DNA of 43,784 nt, taken from positions 1 to 43,784 of the forward strand of contig CALAPY010000034.1 in assembly GCA_937891015.1 (NCBI GenBank). The letters run 5' to 3'. Position 1 is the first letter of the stretch; each line of letters opens with the position of its first letter. Source of the DNA: UBA2108 sp002713215 (GTDB lineage: Bacteria; Bacteroidota; Bacteroidia; Flavobacteriales_G; Salibacteraceae). Made by a program: the position numbers and the translations under genes. Shown here one piece after another: positions 24,362 to 32,269 of this stretch. The notes below the pieces were generated by a model. The model did not search any database and was not told where the DNA came from. It saw only the letters and a program-made list of their open reading frames with translations.

Positions 24362-25381
24362 TTATTGCTTTTTCATCCAACCCGCAAATTCTTGTAATCG
24401 AGTTTCGTTTTTCTCAAGCCATTTCCTTGAATTTGCGTTATTGCCTTGAGTAATGTATTTGCAATAGGTTTCCAAATGGTCGCTTTTTGCAATTTCGTAA
24501 AAGAATGGGGTGTAGAGCCTCCACCATATGTCTTTGTTTTTATCCTCCCTTAGTTCGCCCATAATCTTAAAAAAGGACTCCGTATTTTCAACAAACATTT
24601 CATCATCGGTTTTTCCTTTATTCTCTTCAATTGATTTGGAGGCTTCTAACATTGAAATCATTAACTCTGCTGCTGCAAATTGAGTGTCATTATTTGGCGA
24701 AACCATTATGTTTATAGTATTAGGATCGCCTTCTTTGGTTGAAACATTGCCTCCAAAATTCCTTTGTAGCATTTCATAGGCATCAGAGGATCGTTTGGAG
24801 TTTGGTTCCAGCAATAGGAAGTAATGTGAAGCCAATATGGTTTGAACCTTGTTTCCTTTTTGATCATGTATTAATGCCAGCATCAGATGACTGCTCGAAT
24901 GGCTTGGATTGTCTTGAACGGCGTTAATTACATTTTCTTCAGCTTTATCAAGGTCATTTAATTTAAAATAGTTCAGCGCTAAATTGTAATAAAGCAAATA
25001 ATGCCCCTCTGTCTTATTAAGAGCCTTTTCCAGTAGTTTGATCGATTCTTTAGTTTTCCCCAACATGTCGAGCGCCGAACCCTTGGTCATATAAGCTTGA
25101 ATCATGTATTCAACGTTTTGTTCCAATACGGCGTCTGAATATTTTATGGCCTGTTTGTATTCTCCCATCGTGAAATAGGTGAGGGCAAGCTCATAGTTAG
25201 CCAGAGCAGAATTGGGATCAATTTTAAGTGCCTGCTTGTATGATTCAATTGCATTGTCATAATCACCTGCGTCGTGATATTGAACTCCTTCTTTTATAAG
25301 CTCCTTAAATTCGGATTGCGCAACGGATTGTATGGAACCTAATAGAAGTGCCATAATGATTCCCGAATGAACTATTTTCAT
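24362..25381 (-). CDS. Secreted tetratricopeptide-repeat protein
   Basis: Exported protein of 339 residues. A signal peptide (1-22, ending SVAQS) is followed by about five TPR units (about 30-200), for example YHDAGDYDNAIESYKQALKI and YFTMGEYKQAIKYSDAV. The C-terminal 130 residues have no recognised domain but include TINIMVSPNNDTQFAAAELM and a Trp-rich segment (KDIWWRLYTPFFYEIAK). TPR units mediate protein contacts, so it is probably a periplasmic scaffold. The C-terminal extension recurs in Bacteroidota TPR proteins from memory. Function unknown. Confidence 0.83.
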   Translation of the reverse strand: MKIVHSGIIMALLLGSIQSVAQSEFKELIKEGVQYHDAGDYDNAIESYKQALKIDPNSALANYELALTYFTMGEYKQAIKYSDAVLEQNVEYMIQAYMTKGSALDMLGKTKESIKLLEKALNKTEGHYLLYYNLALNYFKLNDLDKAEENVINAVQDNPSHSSSHLMLALIHDQKGNKVQTILASHYFLLLEPNSKRSSDAYEMLQRNFGGNVSTKEGDPNTINIMVSPNNDTQFAAAELMISMLEASKSIEENKGKTDDEMFVENTESFFKIMGELREDKNKDIWWRLYTPFFYEIAKSDHLETYCKYITQGNNANSRKWLEKNETRLQEFAGWMKKQ

Positions 25382-25504
25382 GATATCCAGTTTTTAAAAG
25401 TATTAATGTCTTTTATAATTATTCATTCCCTTCAAGCCATAAGCCAAGAAAAATGGTGAATACTTTCACTTTGGTCCGGGTTTATGATGTCGAATTTCAG
25501 TTAA

Positions 25505-25525
25505 TTCAAATCTATAATATTTGAA
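25505..25525. repeat. Inverted repeat TTCAAAT-N7-ATTTGAA
   Basis: Perfect 7-bp arms (25505-25511 and 25519-25525) with CTATAAT as spacer, in the non-coding DNA 124 bp upstream of the TPR gene. It may be an operator or a weak terminator between the two minus-strand genes. Confidence 0.35.
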
Positions 25526-25661
25526 CCTACGAGGTGAGCACAGCATTATTTTATACTGACTTAGTGATTACGAGAGTAGTTAGTTTGGATAAAATGGCGG
25601 TTGATTTTCGCCGTACTTGGGTACCATACGCCCTTTTCATTTTAGCCATTGACGTTATTAT

Positions 25662-26156
25662 TCATTCTTTATATCCAAATCGAACTTCTTCTGATACGAC
25701 GTCATTCGGGCTTGACATAATTACAGTATATTTTTTTCCGTCAATGATTCTTTCGTACGTGGTTCCATGGATGTTTTTCATTTGATAGGTGTCAGGCATT
25801 TGAGACCTATATTCATCCATTGTTTTTTCTTTCCTTACGAGGTCCCACCATAGGAGTCCCACCATGTCCAATTTGTAATCATAAATGGATAGATGCCAGG
25901 TCTTGGGGAATTCGCCCTTAATGTACATAAGAATGCCACCTTCATCTCCCCATTGGGAATATCCAAGTCGTTTCATTTCCAGTTCCCAATTTGTTTTGGA
26001 TAGTTTTAGCATGGCTATAAAATTGGCGTCACTAAAGTGGATGTAACCGCTATCGTTGGTATTTATAGTAACTTTTACTTGTGGCTCATTTTCTTGGGAA
26101 TGAAGAGCTGTTATACAAAGCGTGCTAAGTAAGAAGGATATAAGAAAAGGTCTCAT
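25662..26156 (-). CDS. Secreted protein of unknown function coupled to a serine hydrolase
   Basis: Protein of 164 residues from the ATG at 26156, which begins with a signal peptide (MRPFLISFLLSTLCITALHS). The mature part is beta-rich with a central WWDLVRKEKTMDEYRSQM and a C-terminal SSPNDVVSEEVRFGYKE. No family was recognised. The ATG overlaps the stop of the upstream hydrolase as TAATG, so translation is coupled and the two proteins probably act together in the envelope. A longer start at 26186 would hide the signal peptide behind ten residues. Confidence 0.7.
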   Translation of the reverse strand: MRPFLISFLLSTLCITALHSQENEPQVKVTINTNDSGYIHFSDANFIAMLKLSKTNWELEMKRLGYSQWGDEGGILMYIKGEFPKTWHLSIYDYKLDMVGLLWWDLVRKEKTMDEYRSQMPDTYQMKNIHGTTYERIIDGKKYTVIMSSPNDVVSEEVRFGYKE

Positions 26157-27232
26157 TAGTTTATCAATAAATTTATTTTTTCCCAAAGTGTATTATCAAA
26201 ACCTGATAACGCAAAGTTGGAGCCGTTTGAACCGACTGCCATACCCATTCTAATAACCACCATGTTTTTACTTGGAACGACATAAATACGTTGTTCATTT
26301 GCTCCCATTGCAGCATACATGTCAGCTGGTGCATTAGGAACCAATGTACTTGAGTATACGGTTTGTACACCGGGAATCATATAACTCGCTTTTCCGTTTA
26401 ACCACCATAGATAACCATAAGAGGGGTTCATGTTTTGAGATGAGCTAATGCTTTGTGAAAAGTAAGATTCATTAATGATTTGCTCACTTTTCCATTTGCC
26501 ACGGTTTAGTGCGAGCAGGCCATACCTGGCCATGCTTCTTGTACTACTGTGGTAAATTGTATAGACCAACCCTTCATTCCAACGACCATCCATGCCTATT
26601 TTGTTCTTTATTTTCTCATTGAAATAGGCTTCAAATTTTGCGTTACTTGCTTTTGTTACTATGTCCATCAGTTTTTGGAACACATTTCCATAGGCCCATC
26701 TTGTTCCTGCATCGGCAACGTAAACCAGGTTGTTTTTTATTACCAGTTGTTTACTGTCTTCAATGCCCGAGGTCATTGATAGCAGATGCCTTACTGTTAT
26801 TAAGTTTTCCTTGTCCAATGGCATATTGGTCCATTCTGTACCCAAGTAATCAGACGCCTTATTATTAATATCAATTAAACCTTCCTGTTGCGCAATTCCT
26901 ATGGTTGATGATACCAGAGTCTTTCCCGAACTATTCCACTGCCAGGATGAAGCAGCGGTGTGGCCATTGAAATACTCTTCCATAACTATTCTACCGTTAA
27001 CAAGAATCATAAATGACTTCGTATTTTTCTCCACCAGGAAGTCCTTAAGTGGCTGTATCGCATCTTGGTTCCAACCCAGGTTGGCGACAGAAGTTGTTTC
27101 CCATGTAGAACCTGTGTTTGCTGGAAAATACATGGATGAGTCTGAATTGTCGGGAGTAGGATCCTCATCTTTTCTACAGCCTACCAATATTGTAAGCAAC
27201 AATATGCTCAGGAGAATGCTTGTTTTATTCAT
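26156..27232 (-). CDS. Beta-lactamase-family serine hydrolase, lipoprotein
   Basis: Envelope lipoprotein of 358 residues; ATG 27232 (MNKTSILLS) gives a clean lipobox (LLTILVGC). It belongs to the class C beta-lactamase/esterase family. The nucleophile motif SSGK (Ser-x-x-Lys) follows WQWN, YGN is the second motif, and a G-rich C-terminal strand (VVPSKNMVVIRMG) closes the fold. The usual SVTK is changed to SSGK with the Lys kept. Such proteins are often esterases or D-aminopeptidases rather than antibiotic-degrading enzymes; no resistance is implied. It is the first gene of a two-gene unit. Confidence 0.85.
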   Translation of the reverse strand: MNKTSILLSILLLTILVGCRKDEDPTPDNSDSSMYFPANTGSTWETTSVANLGWNQDAIQPLKDFLVEKNTKSFMILVNGRIVMEEYFNGHTAASSWQWNSSGKTLVSSTIGIAQQEGLIDINNKASDYLGTEWTNMPLDKENLITVRHLLSMTSGIEDSKQLVIKNNLVYVADAGTRWAYGNVFQKLMDIVTKASNAKFEAYFNEKIKNKIGMDGRWNEGLVYTIYHSSTRSMARYGLLALNRGKWKSEQIINESYFSQSISSSQNMNPSYGYLWWLNGKASYMIPGVQTVYSSTLVPNAPADMYAAMGANEQRIYVVPSKNMVVIRMGMAVGSNGSNFALSGFDNTLWEKINLLIN

Positions 27233-27257
27233 CAGATTTATTCCATGCATACCGTTT

Positions 27258-27265
27258 CAAATTTA
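27258..27265 (-). promoter_or_regulatory. -7 box TAAATTTG (then AAAC) for the serine hydrolase
   Basis: The minus strand reads TAAATTTGAAAC, 25 nt before ATG 27232. The same 12-mer appears upstream of several other genes in this window. Confidence 0.45.
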
Positions 27266-27345
27266 GCCAAAACTCAGGTTTAAATAAATCATGAATCAAC
27301 TTCCAGGATTTGGATTCTCAAATACTTTAAGTATCTATGTGCTTC

Positions 27346-28695
27346 ATGTTTAAACGAGCTGTTATAGTTGTTGGAATTACCTTTTTAAGCTTCCATATGG
27401 TTTCTCAGGGAAGACAAGATTCGATCAAGCCACCAATCACCTTGAACGCAGGTTTTTTCAATGACTCTCAAAACGGGAGTATTTCCCCAAACCGTGATGA
27501 TTACAGAAGTTTTGGCTTTGATCTTCGGGCTAATATTAAAAACAAATTATTCGTTACGTCCAGCTATTCTGGCCTCACCAACCAAAGTTGGCAAGATACT
27601 TCTCTTCAAGGCCGTTTGGATGAATGGATAACCCTGGTGAGTTGGCGTTGGAACCTGAATGATGCAACAATAGATCCAATACTCGGAATGGCACTATCAG
27701 GAGATTTGGGTGGTGAAGGTATCCAGAACGATGTTCATGCAGCCAATGACGAACCTATGTATTTTTTTCAATACGATTACGAGAGTCAGGTGAATCTGGT
27801 TTTGGGCTCCAGGCTGGTTCATACTTACCAACCCTTTAAGAATACGCTTTGGAAACTTAGAAGCAATGCCACCTGGTATTGGGCAATCGATTATTCCGTG
27901 TTTATCAATGTGGGAGCCCAAATATATTGGGGAAACCGGAATTTCGATCATGTAGGATTTGGGATTGCTTATCAACTGAATGACATGTATTCCAGTAAAA
28001 CAGCCGCCGCCGTAGGGGATCAGGAAACTGGTTTAATGCTTTCTTACCAACAACAATGGTCGTTCCTATCGTATTCCTGGGATATTTATCTTCCTTCCGG
28101 TTTTAGTACGGGTCGAATTGGAATCAATTTACTGCAGTTGAACCAGCCACATAAACGATTTAGGGAAGAAACGGTTCAAACAGACTTTAAAATGTTATTT
28201 GAACGTGGAGGGTATTTGTTTGATATGAAATTCCCGGTTCGAAAGAATGATCTTTTGCCGATCTATTTACGGGTAGATCACCTTAGCGGAGTTCTGCCTC
28301 CCAATCAACTGCCCAATTATCCAAATGTTCGTGGGCAGCATCTTAATGTTGGAGCAGGAATTGAGACAAGCTTGTTTCAACCTCGCTCCAAGTTTCAGGT
28401 CAATCCCTATGCGGCAATCGGTCTGGGATTACGAGTTGAGCAGCTGTATGCTGGAATGGATTATAATTTCCAATCCACAAACTTTACGAGTCCAACTGGT
28501 TTTGCCGATGCTGGAATTGCCCTTACCGGACCACTGCTATTTATCAGTAAAAATGCACTAATAGGATTTCAGTTTGGCGGATATTATAATTACCCTTTTA
28601 AGGAGTACCAACACACTGTTTACAATCAAAAGGTGAACTACCAGCAACCTACGTTTGCGGCTTATATTGGATTGCGTTTTTCCCTGGATATATGA
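27346..28695 (+). CDS. Predicted outer-membrane beta-barrel protein
   Basis: Protein of about 450 residues with a signal peptide (from ATG 27346; another ATG at 27337 adds three residues). The whole mature part alternates aromatic and polar strands (for example WRWNLNDATIDPILGMALSGD and VFINVGAQIYWGNRNF) and ends IGLRFSLDI, a barrel-like terminus. It has an acidic stretch near the N-terminus (NDSQNGSISPNRDDY) distantly like LpxR-type lipid A deacylases, but their catalytic signature could not be matched. Function unknown. It is a single gene, divergent from the serine hydrolase. Confidence 0.7.
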   Translation: MFKRAVIVVGITFLSFHMVSQGRQDSIKPPITLNAGFFNDSQNGSISPNRDDYRSFGFDLRANIKNKLFVTSSYSGLTNQSWQDTSLQGRLDEWITLVSWRWNLNDATIDPILGMALSGDLGGEGIQNDVHAANDEPMYFFQYDYESQVNLVLGSRLVHTYQPFKNTLWKLRSNATWYWAIDYSVFINVGAQIYWGNRNFDHVGFGIAYQLNDMYSSKTAAAVGDQETGLMLSYQQQWSFLSYSWDIYLPSGFSTGRIGINLLQLNQPHKRFREETVQTDFKMLFERGGYLFDMKFPVRKNDLLPIYLRVDHLSGVLPPNQLPNYPNVRGQHLNVGAGIETSLFQPRSKFQVNPYAAIGLGLRVEQLYAGMDYNFQSTNFTSPTGFADAGIALTGPLLFISKNALIGFQFGGYYNYPFKEYQHTVYNQKVNYQQPTFAAYIGLRFSLDI

Positions 28696-28726
28696 TTTAT
28701 AGGTATAGTAGGATAGGGAGACTTAG

Positions 28727-29203
28727 TCAGTCTTTGCGTGATACTTTTACCAGCTCAAAAAACGCTTGAACCTTGGCTTCATCATAGTTGGATAGGTTTA
28801 ATTGTATCCATTTTCCACTTTTCATTTTAATGTTTAGTCTTTTAGGTGTTTTTATTCTAAATCCAGGTGCTACAAATGACAAGGCCAACAATTTCCATTT
28901 AAAGGTGGGCCTTTCATATTCAACTTCACTTATTTCAGTCATCAGTATGGCTTTAGGTTTTACAAAATAGTCGAATATTCTTCCCTTTTTTTCAACCAAT
29001 GAATTTCTGCTTAGTACAAGCGAAGATCGTGAGGTAATGACCATTAAAGACCCAACCAACAATAGCAATGAGAAGATGGTAGGGTTAATCTCAAATTTAT
29101 AGGCACCAAACCCGATAAATATTACTCCTACAAGCTGATAAATTCTATGGCCCAACATGGATTCCTTTATTTCCATCAGGTCCTTGTTTGAATAAGATGC
29201 CAT
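28727..29203 (-). CDS. Small membrane protein with two helices and a PH-like tail
   Basis: Protein of 158 residues: two close membrane segments (about 20-38 and 42-60) followed by a beta-rich cytoplasmic domain (LVLSRNSLVEKKGRIF..., TEISEVEYERPTFKWKL..., IQLNLSNYDEAKVQAFFELV) that resembles a bacterial PH-like fold. The layout is the same as in 35222-35746, but the two are not obviously close in sequence. No function is known. ATG 29203 is used, with ATG 29176 also possible. Confidence 0.65.
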   Translation of the reverse strand: MASYSNKDLMEIKESMLGHRIYQLVGVIFIGFGAYKFEINPTIFSLLLLVGSLMVITSRSSLVLSRNSLVEKKGRIFDYFVKPKAILMTEISEVEYERPTFKWKLLALSFVAPGFRIKTPKRLNIKMKSGKWIQLNLSNYDEAKVQAFFELVKVSRKD

Positions 29204-29264
29204 AGGCTCTATAATAATTTTTCAATATCTGATTTAATACTATTACGTTACCCAAATGGGCTTT

Positions 29265-30077
29265 TTATTTTGTTCCAAATAGCCTATTCCAAAGCCCTTT
29301 GTTTGATTTCTCTGTAATTCTAGGTTCTTCAATCAAACTCCCGGAAAGCCAAAATTGTCCATGAACAACGCCTCCAGTTTCCGGTGCATTGTTTTCGAAG
29401 AATCTCAGATCAGCTAATACATCCACCTCACCTCCAAGGGTATCAACCAGCATCCAATAAAACTCCTGTCCAGTCAGCTGATTTTTCATTTTTTCAGCTT
29501 CACTTATAATGCCTGCAAATAATCCGAGGGCTTCCGGTGGATCAGGGGCTTCACCACCTCCAGGATTAAATAATCCACTTGGAATAAATGATTGAGAGGT
29601 CCATTTTGGTTCGCCTTCCTGTTCATTCTCAAAGGCATTTTCGGACTTATAATATTCAAACTCCTGAGCAAAAGCAGCGAGTTGAATATCCAACATTTGA
29701 GGAATTTCAATGCCATCATATTTCTTGTGGTTGGGAACATCAAAAACAAAAGGGTAGGCTCCACTTTCAGGATTATCATCATCCATTGGATTGGCCCAGG
29801 AATGAAATGCGCCATCTAAAATGCTTTCAGGTCTGTTAATGGTTGATGTAATTGCAACTTTATGTTTACTTTTTCCTTTGAAGTGTGGGTTTGCACCTAT
29901 TAACTCGTTCCTCTTATTCATTTGTATCCAAAGCTCAGCGCCTGATTCATCAGAAAACCGATAATAGGTTCCTTTATTAGTTTTTAGTGGAGTAGACCTT
30001 TCATATGCTTTTTTCAATAAAGCATGGAATTCTTCCTCGCTTTGTATATCAAACCCAATATCCGATAGATTACTCAT
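29265..30077 (-). CDS. Conserved protein of unknown function (270 aa)
   Basis: Soluble protein without signal peptide. It opens with a short helix (EEEFHALLKKAYE), then a beta-rich N-terminal half (YYRFSDESGAELWIQM), an Asp/Asn-rich centre (SWANPMDDDNPESGAYPF), a Pro/Gly loop (FNPGGGEAPDPPEAL) and a C-terminal domain (YWMLVDTLGGEVDVLADLRF) ending in a basic tail (NKGLWNRLFGTK). It lies 8 bp after the 30086-30388 gene, so the two form a cassette. No family was recognised, and nothing indicates secretion. Confidence 0.7.
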   Translation of the reverse strand: MSNLSDIGFDIQSEEEFHALLKKAYERSTPLKTNKGTYYRFSDESGAELWIQMNKRNELIGANPHFKGKSKHKVAITSTINRPESILDGAFHSWANPMDDDNPESGAYPFVFDVPNHKKYDGIEIPQMLDIQLAAFAQEFEYYKSENAFENEQEGEPKWTSQSFIPSGLFNPGGGEAPDPPEALGLFAGIISEAEKMKNQLTGQEFYWMLVDTLGGEVDVLADLRFFENNAPETGGVVHGQFWLSGSLIEEPRITEKSNKGLWNRLFGTK

Positions 30078-30085
30078 TTTCTTCT

Positions 30086-30388
30086 TTAGTTTTTTCCGCT
30101 GTTGAATTCAGCAATGATTTCATCAAGGCTTTTCTGCTTCCATATAAGCTTTTCTTCATTGAGCTTTGTTATGTTGATTCCAGATGGCTTATTTTGAAAT
30201 TCCATATCAATGTGGTAATGCTGCCTTGCTTTTATCAGGGACAAATTAGCATTTCTATATTTCTCTGCTAAATTTTTGATTGTATGTTTTGGTTTACCAT
30301 GAAGTATTGCAAGCCTGAGCTCTTCAGAACGATCTAACAGCTGCTCTTTTTTTCTTGTAGGATTCTCTCTGGGTACGAAACTTGGCAT
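30086..30388 (-). CDS. Small basic helical protein of unknown function (100 aa)
   Basis: Charged, mostly helical protein (RKKEQLLDRSEELRLAI; IKNLAEKYRNANLSLI; KSLDEIIAEFNSGKN) without membrane or signal segments. It is encoded 8 bp upstream of the 270-residue protein at 29265. Size, charge and helix content could suit a DNA-binding or antitoxin-like partner, but there is no recognised motif to support that. A -7-like TAAATTTG lies just 7 nt before the start (30396-30403). Confidence 0.65.
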   Translation of the reverse strand: MPSFVPRENPTRKKEQLLDRSEELRLAILHGKPKHTIKNLAEKYRNANLSLIKARQHYHIDMEFQNKPSGINITKLNEEKLIWKQKSLDEIIAEFNSGKN

Positions 30389-30395
30389 ATAGGTT

Positions 30396-30403
30396 CAAAT
30401 TTA
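30396..30403 (-). promoter_or_regulatory. -7 box TAAATTTG for the 30086-30388 / 29265-30077 cassette
   Basis: Minus strand reads TAAATTTGAACC. If used, transcription would start at or next to the ATG at 30388, giving a leaderless or nearly leaderless mRNA. Confidence 0.4.
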
Positions 30404-30497
30404 TTGCAAACTTGCATTTACATCATTTCAAATGGTCTTTTATTGAATAGAAACATCAATATTTACTCAGAAATTGAAGTAATACAACGGTCTAATT

Positions 30498-30893
30498 TTA
30501 TTCCCAGACTGCTGTTGTTGATTGGCCTACCGGGTGATACTCCTTATCGTAAAGTTGAAATCGAAATGTTTTTGGTTTAGAGCAACTGTTTGCCAGCACC
30601 GTACTTGTTTTAGTTATTGGGAGTGTTCTGATCTGTTGGTCATTTTGAAATAACAGAACCCAGGCAATATTATCAGGATGAATATAGGTTCCACTGGTGT
30701 CAATCTCAAAACTGAGGTGGAGGTCACAAGATTGTCCAACTCCCTGGGTACTAAATCCTTTGAAGGTTACAGTTTTTATATCCGGGTAGGCATTTCCATA
30801 TCTATTGTCAGGCAATACAAAATCTTCATATTCTTTTTTTAGACATGAATTACAGAGTAAAATAGGGATCAGGAGTATAAATAATACTTTCAT
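30498..30893 (-). CDS. Small lipoprotein of unknown function
   Basis: Lipoprotein of 131 residues with a lipobox (LLCNSC, then LKKEYED). The mature part is beta-rich, with IKTVTFKGFSTQGVGQSCDLHLSFEID and TFRFQLYDKEYHPVG resembling an immunoglobulin-like domain. Its start overlaps the stop of the PEGA protein by 4 bp (ATGA), so translation is coupled. No family recognised. Confidence 0.75.
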   Translation of the reverse strand: MKVLFILLIPILLCNSCLKKEYEDFVLPDNRYGNAYPDIKTVTFKGFSTQGVGQSCDLHLSFEIDTSGTYIHPDNIAWVLLFQNDQQIRTLPITKTSTVLANSCSKPKTFRFQLYDKEYHPVGQSTTAVWE

Positions 30894-31630
30894 GGTCGAT
30901 TAATTTTCCAGGTTAAAAATGCTTGAGAATTAATTGGGTCCAACATGAACTCAGCTCTTGACAACAAAGGTTGCTCTTTGTATTCCAGCTTCTTAAATTT
31001 ACTGGCCCACCAAATTGAAAAGCCTGAAATTATTGCAGAACTGGCTATTTTGATAGTTGAAACAGTAACAAATCGATTGTATTCTTCAATTTGCTTGTTG
31101 TAGTTCTCTATTGCTCTTTCATTAGCCGCTTTATGATCATTTACTGTATTTATAGTGGTAGCGTTTATATAATTTAACCTAGTAGATTCAACTTCATTTT
31201 TTGATGTTTCAACCTGTTGTTTCATTTTGGGTTCCTTAATGAAATACTCTGCTGTAAATCCAATTAACAAGGCGGATGGAACAACTAACAAAGCGGTTTT
31301 AGCAAGTGTCTGCCTTCTATAGTTCTTTTTAAATGCTCTGTATTCATCAGAATAGCCAATGTATTGTACCTTCCTAACTGTACTATCAGCTTCTACGTAA
31401 ATAGTATCTTCTATCAGTTTATGCATTGGTGCCCAGCATTGCATCACATGGTTTCCGCTATCCAATTCAATGGTTAAATATCCATTTTGATCTCGTTCCA
31501 CGTATTTTACTCCGTCAACCTTTACAATGGCGTCGGACGGAAAAACCCTCAGTAGCAGGGTGCCTTTTTGTGATTGTGAATGGCCCAAAAAAACGGATAG
31601 AAAAATGCTCAGTAGTAGGGTGTATTTCAT
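30890..31630 (-). CDS. PEGA-domain membrane protein with coiled coil
   Basis: Exported/membrane protein of 246 residues. Layout: signal peptide (1-20), PEGA domain (about 21-90, GTLLLRVFPSDAIVKVDG, YLTIELDSGNHVMQCWAP), membrane helix (about 110-128, LLVVPSALLIGFTAEYF), coiled-coil-like charged stretch (about 132-185), second membrane helix (about 188-208, TIKIASSAIISGFSIWW), C-terminal tail. PEGA domains occur in surface-layer and sensory proteins and mediate cell-surface contacts. It probably anchors the following lipoprotein in the envelope. An 11-bp inverted repeat lies 17 bp upstream. Confidence 0.75.
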   Translation of the reverse strand: MKYTLLLSIFLSVFLGHSQSQKGTLLLRVFPSDAIVKVDGVKYVERDQNGYLTIELDSGNHVMQCWAPMHKLIEDTIYVEADSTVRKVQYIGYSDEYRAFKKNYRRQTLAKTALLVVPSALLIGFTAEYFIKEPKMKQQVETSKNEVESTRLNYINATTINTVNDHKAANERAIENYNKQIEEYNRFVTVSTIKIASSAIISGFSIWWASKFKKLEYKEQPLLSRAEFMLDPINSQAFLTWKINRP

Positions 31631-31646
31631 CTTGTCTATTTATGAA

Positions 31647-31677
31647 TTGATAATTATTGACTTTGTATAATTATCAA
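31647..31677. promoter_or_regulatory. Perfect 11-bp inverted repeat upstream of the PEGA gene
   Basis: TTGATAATTAT (31647-31657) and ATAATTATCAA (31667-31677) are perfect complements separated by 9 nt. The site sits 17-47 bp upstream of the PEGA gene start, where an operator or promoter-overlapping site would lie. Confidence 0.55.
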
Positions 31678-31723
31678 ACCCTACAAACATTAAACCAATT
31701 TATTCTGATTTACTTATGAAGTA

Positions 31724-32143
31724 TCAGTAGCTGTTTTTGATCGTCTTATACATCCCGGGTCGATCATCGGGACGTTCAAGATACCCGAATTTATAGTAAA
31801 ACTCTTTGACATTGGCAGCGGCCATTAGCCCAATAAATGAATTGTTGTTAGCTGTCTTAGCAATAAATTTTTCAATCTGATTCATAATTAATTTGCCAAT
31901 GCCTTTGTTTTTATATTCGGGTAAAACAATAACATCCTGAATGTAAAAATAAATGGCTCCATCGCCAATAATCCTGCCCATGCCAATTGGCTTATCGTCA
32001 GAAAACACGCATATTGAAAAAAGGTCTTTTTCCAGTGCTTTTTCAACAACTTTATCGTCAATGAAGTCCCAGCCTGTAGTATCTCTAAACAACTGATATT
32101 CAGGAACTTTTAGTTTTCTCTTTTCAATGGTAATGTTATTCAT
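31724..32143 (-). CDS. GNAT-family N-acetyltransferase
   Basis: Protein of 139 residues with the GCN5-related acetyltransferase fold. Motif B/A region: IYFYIQDVIVLPEYKNKGIGKLIMNQIEKFI, where the acetyl-CoA-binding R/QxxGxG/A loop reads KNKGIGK. SFIGLMAAANVKEFYYKFGYLERPDD completes the C-terminal part. It transfers an acetyl group from acetyl-CoA to an amine; the acceptor is unknown. A -7 box TAAATTTG lies 7 nt ahead of the ATG, suggesting a leaderless transcript. Confidence 0.88.
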   Translation of the reverse strand: MNNITIEKRKLKVPEYQLFRDTTGWDFIDDKVVEKALEKDLFSICVFSDDKPIGMGRIIGDGAIYFYIQDVIVLPEYKNKGIGKLIMNQIEKFIAKTANNNSFIGLMAAANVKEFYYKFGYLERPDDRPGMYKTIKNSY

Positions 32144-32150
32144 AGTGTTT

Positions 32151-32158
32151 CAAATTTA
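32151..32158 (-). promoter_or_regulatory. -7 box TAAATTTG for the GNAT gene
   Basis: Minus strand ATAATGTAAATTTGAAAC is identical over 18 bp to the sequence at 42281-42298. The ATG at 32143 follows 7 nt later. Confidence 0.45.
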
Positions 32159-32269
32159 CATTATAGTTGACGTCGGTCTTTCAGTAGACAGGTTTCTTGT
32201 TTGGGTGTTGTTAGTGGTAGCATTGCTACGGAATAGGTATAAGTGAGATTTCATTCTAAATTCGCAAGT

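Noticed and set aside
25534..25785. Possible small plus-strand gene with a GTG start between the TPR and secreted-protein genes
   Set aside because: It overlaps the 25662-26156 coding region for half its length, shows no family pattern and has no ribosome site; its reading frame is explained by the antisense gene.
26156..27232. Antibiotic-resistance beta-lactamase
   Set aside because: Only the general beta-lactamase fold is present; lipoproteins of this type are usually esterases or peptidases.
27346..28695. LpxR-type lipid A deacylase
   Set aside because: Only a vague acidic stretch near the N-terminus resembles the family; the catalytic signature could not be matched.
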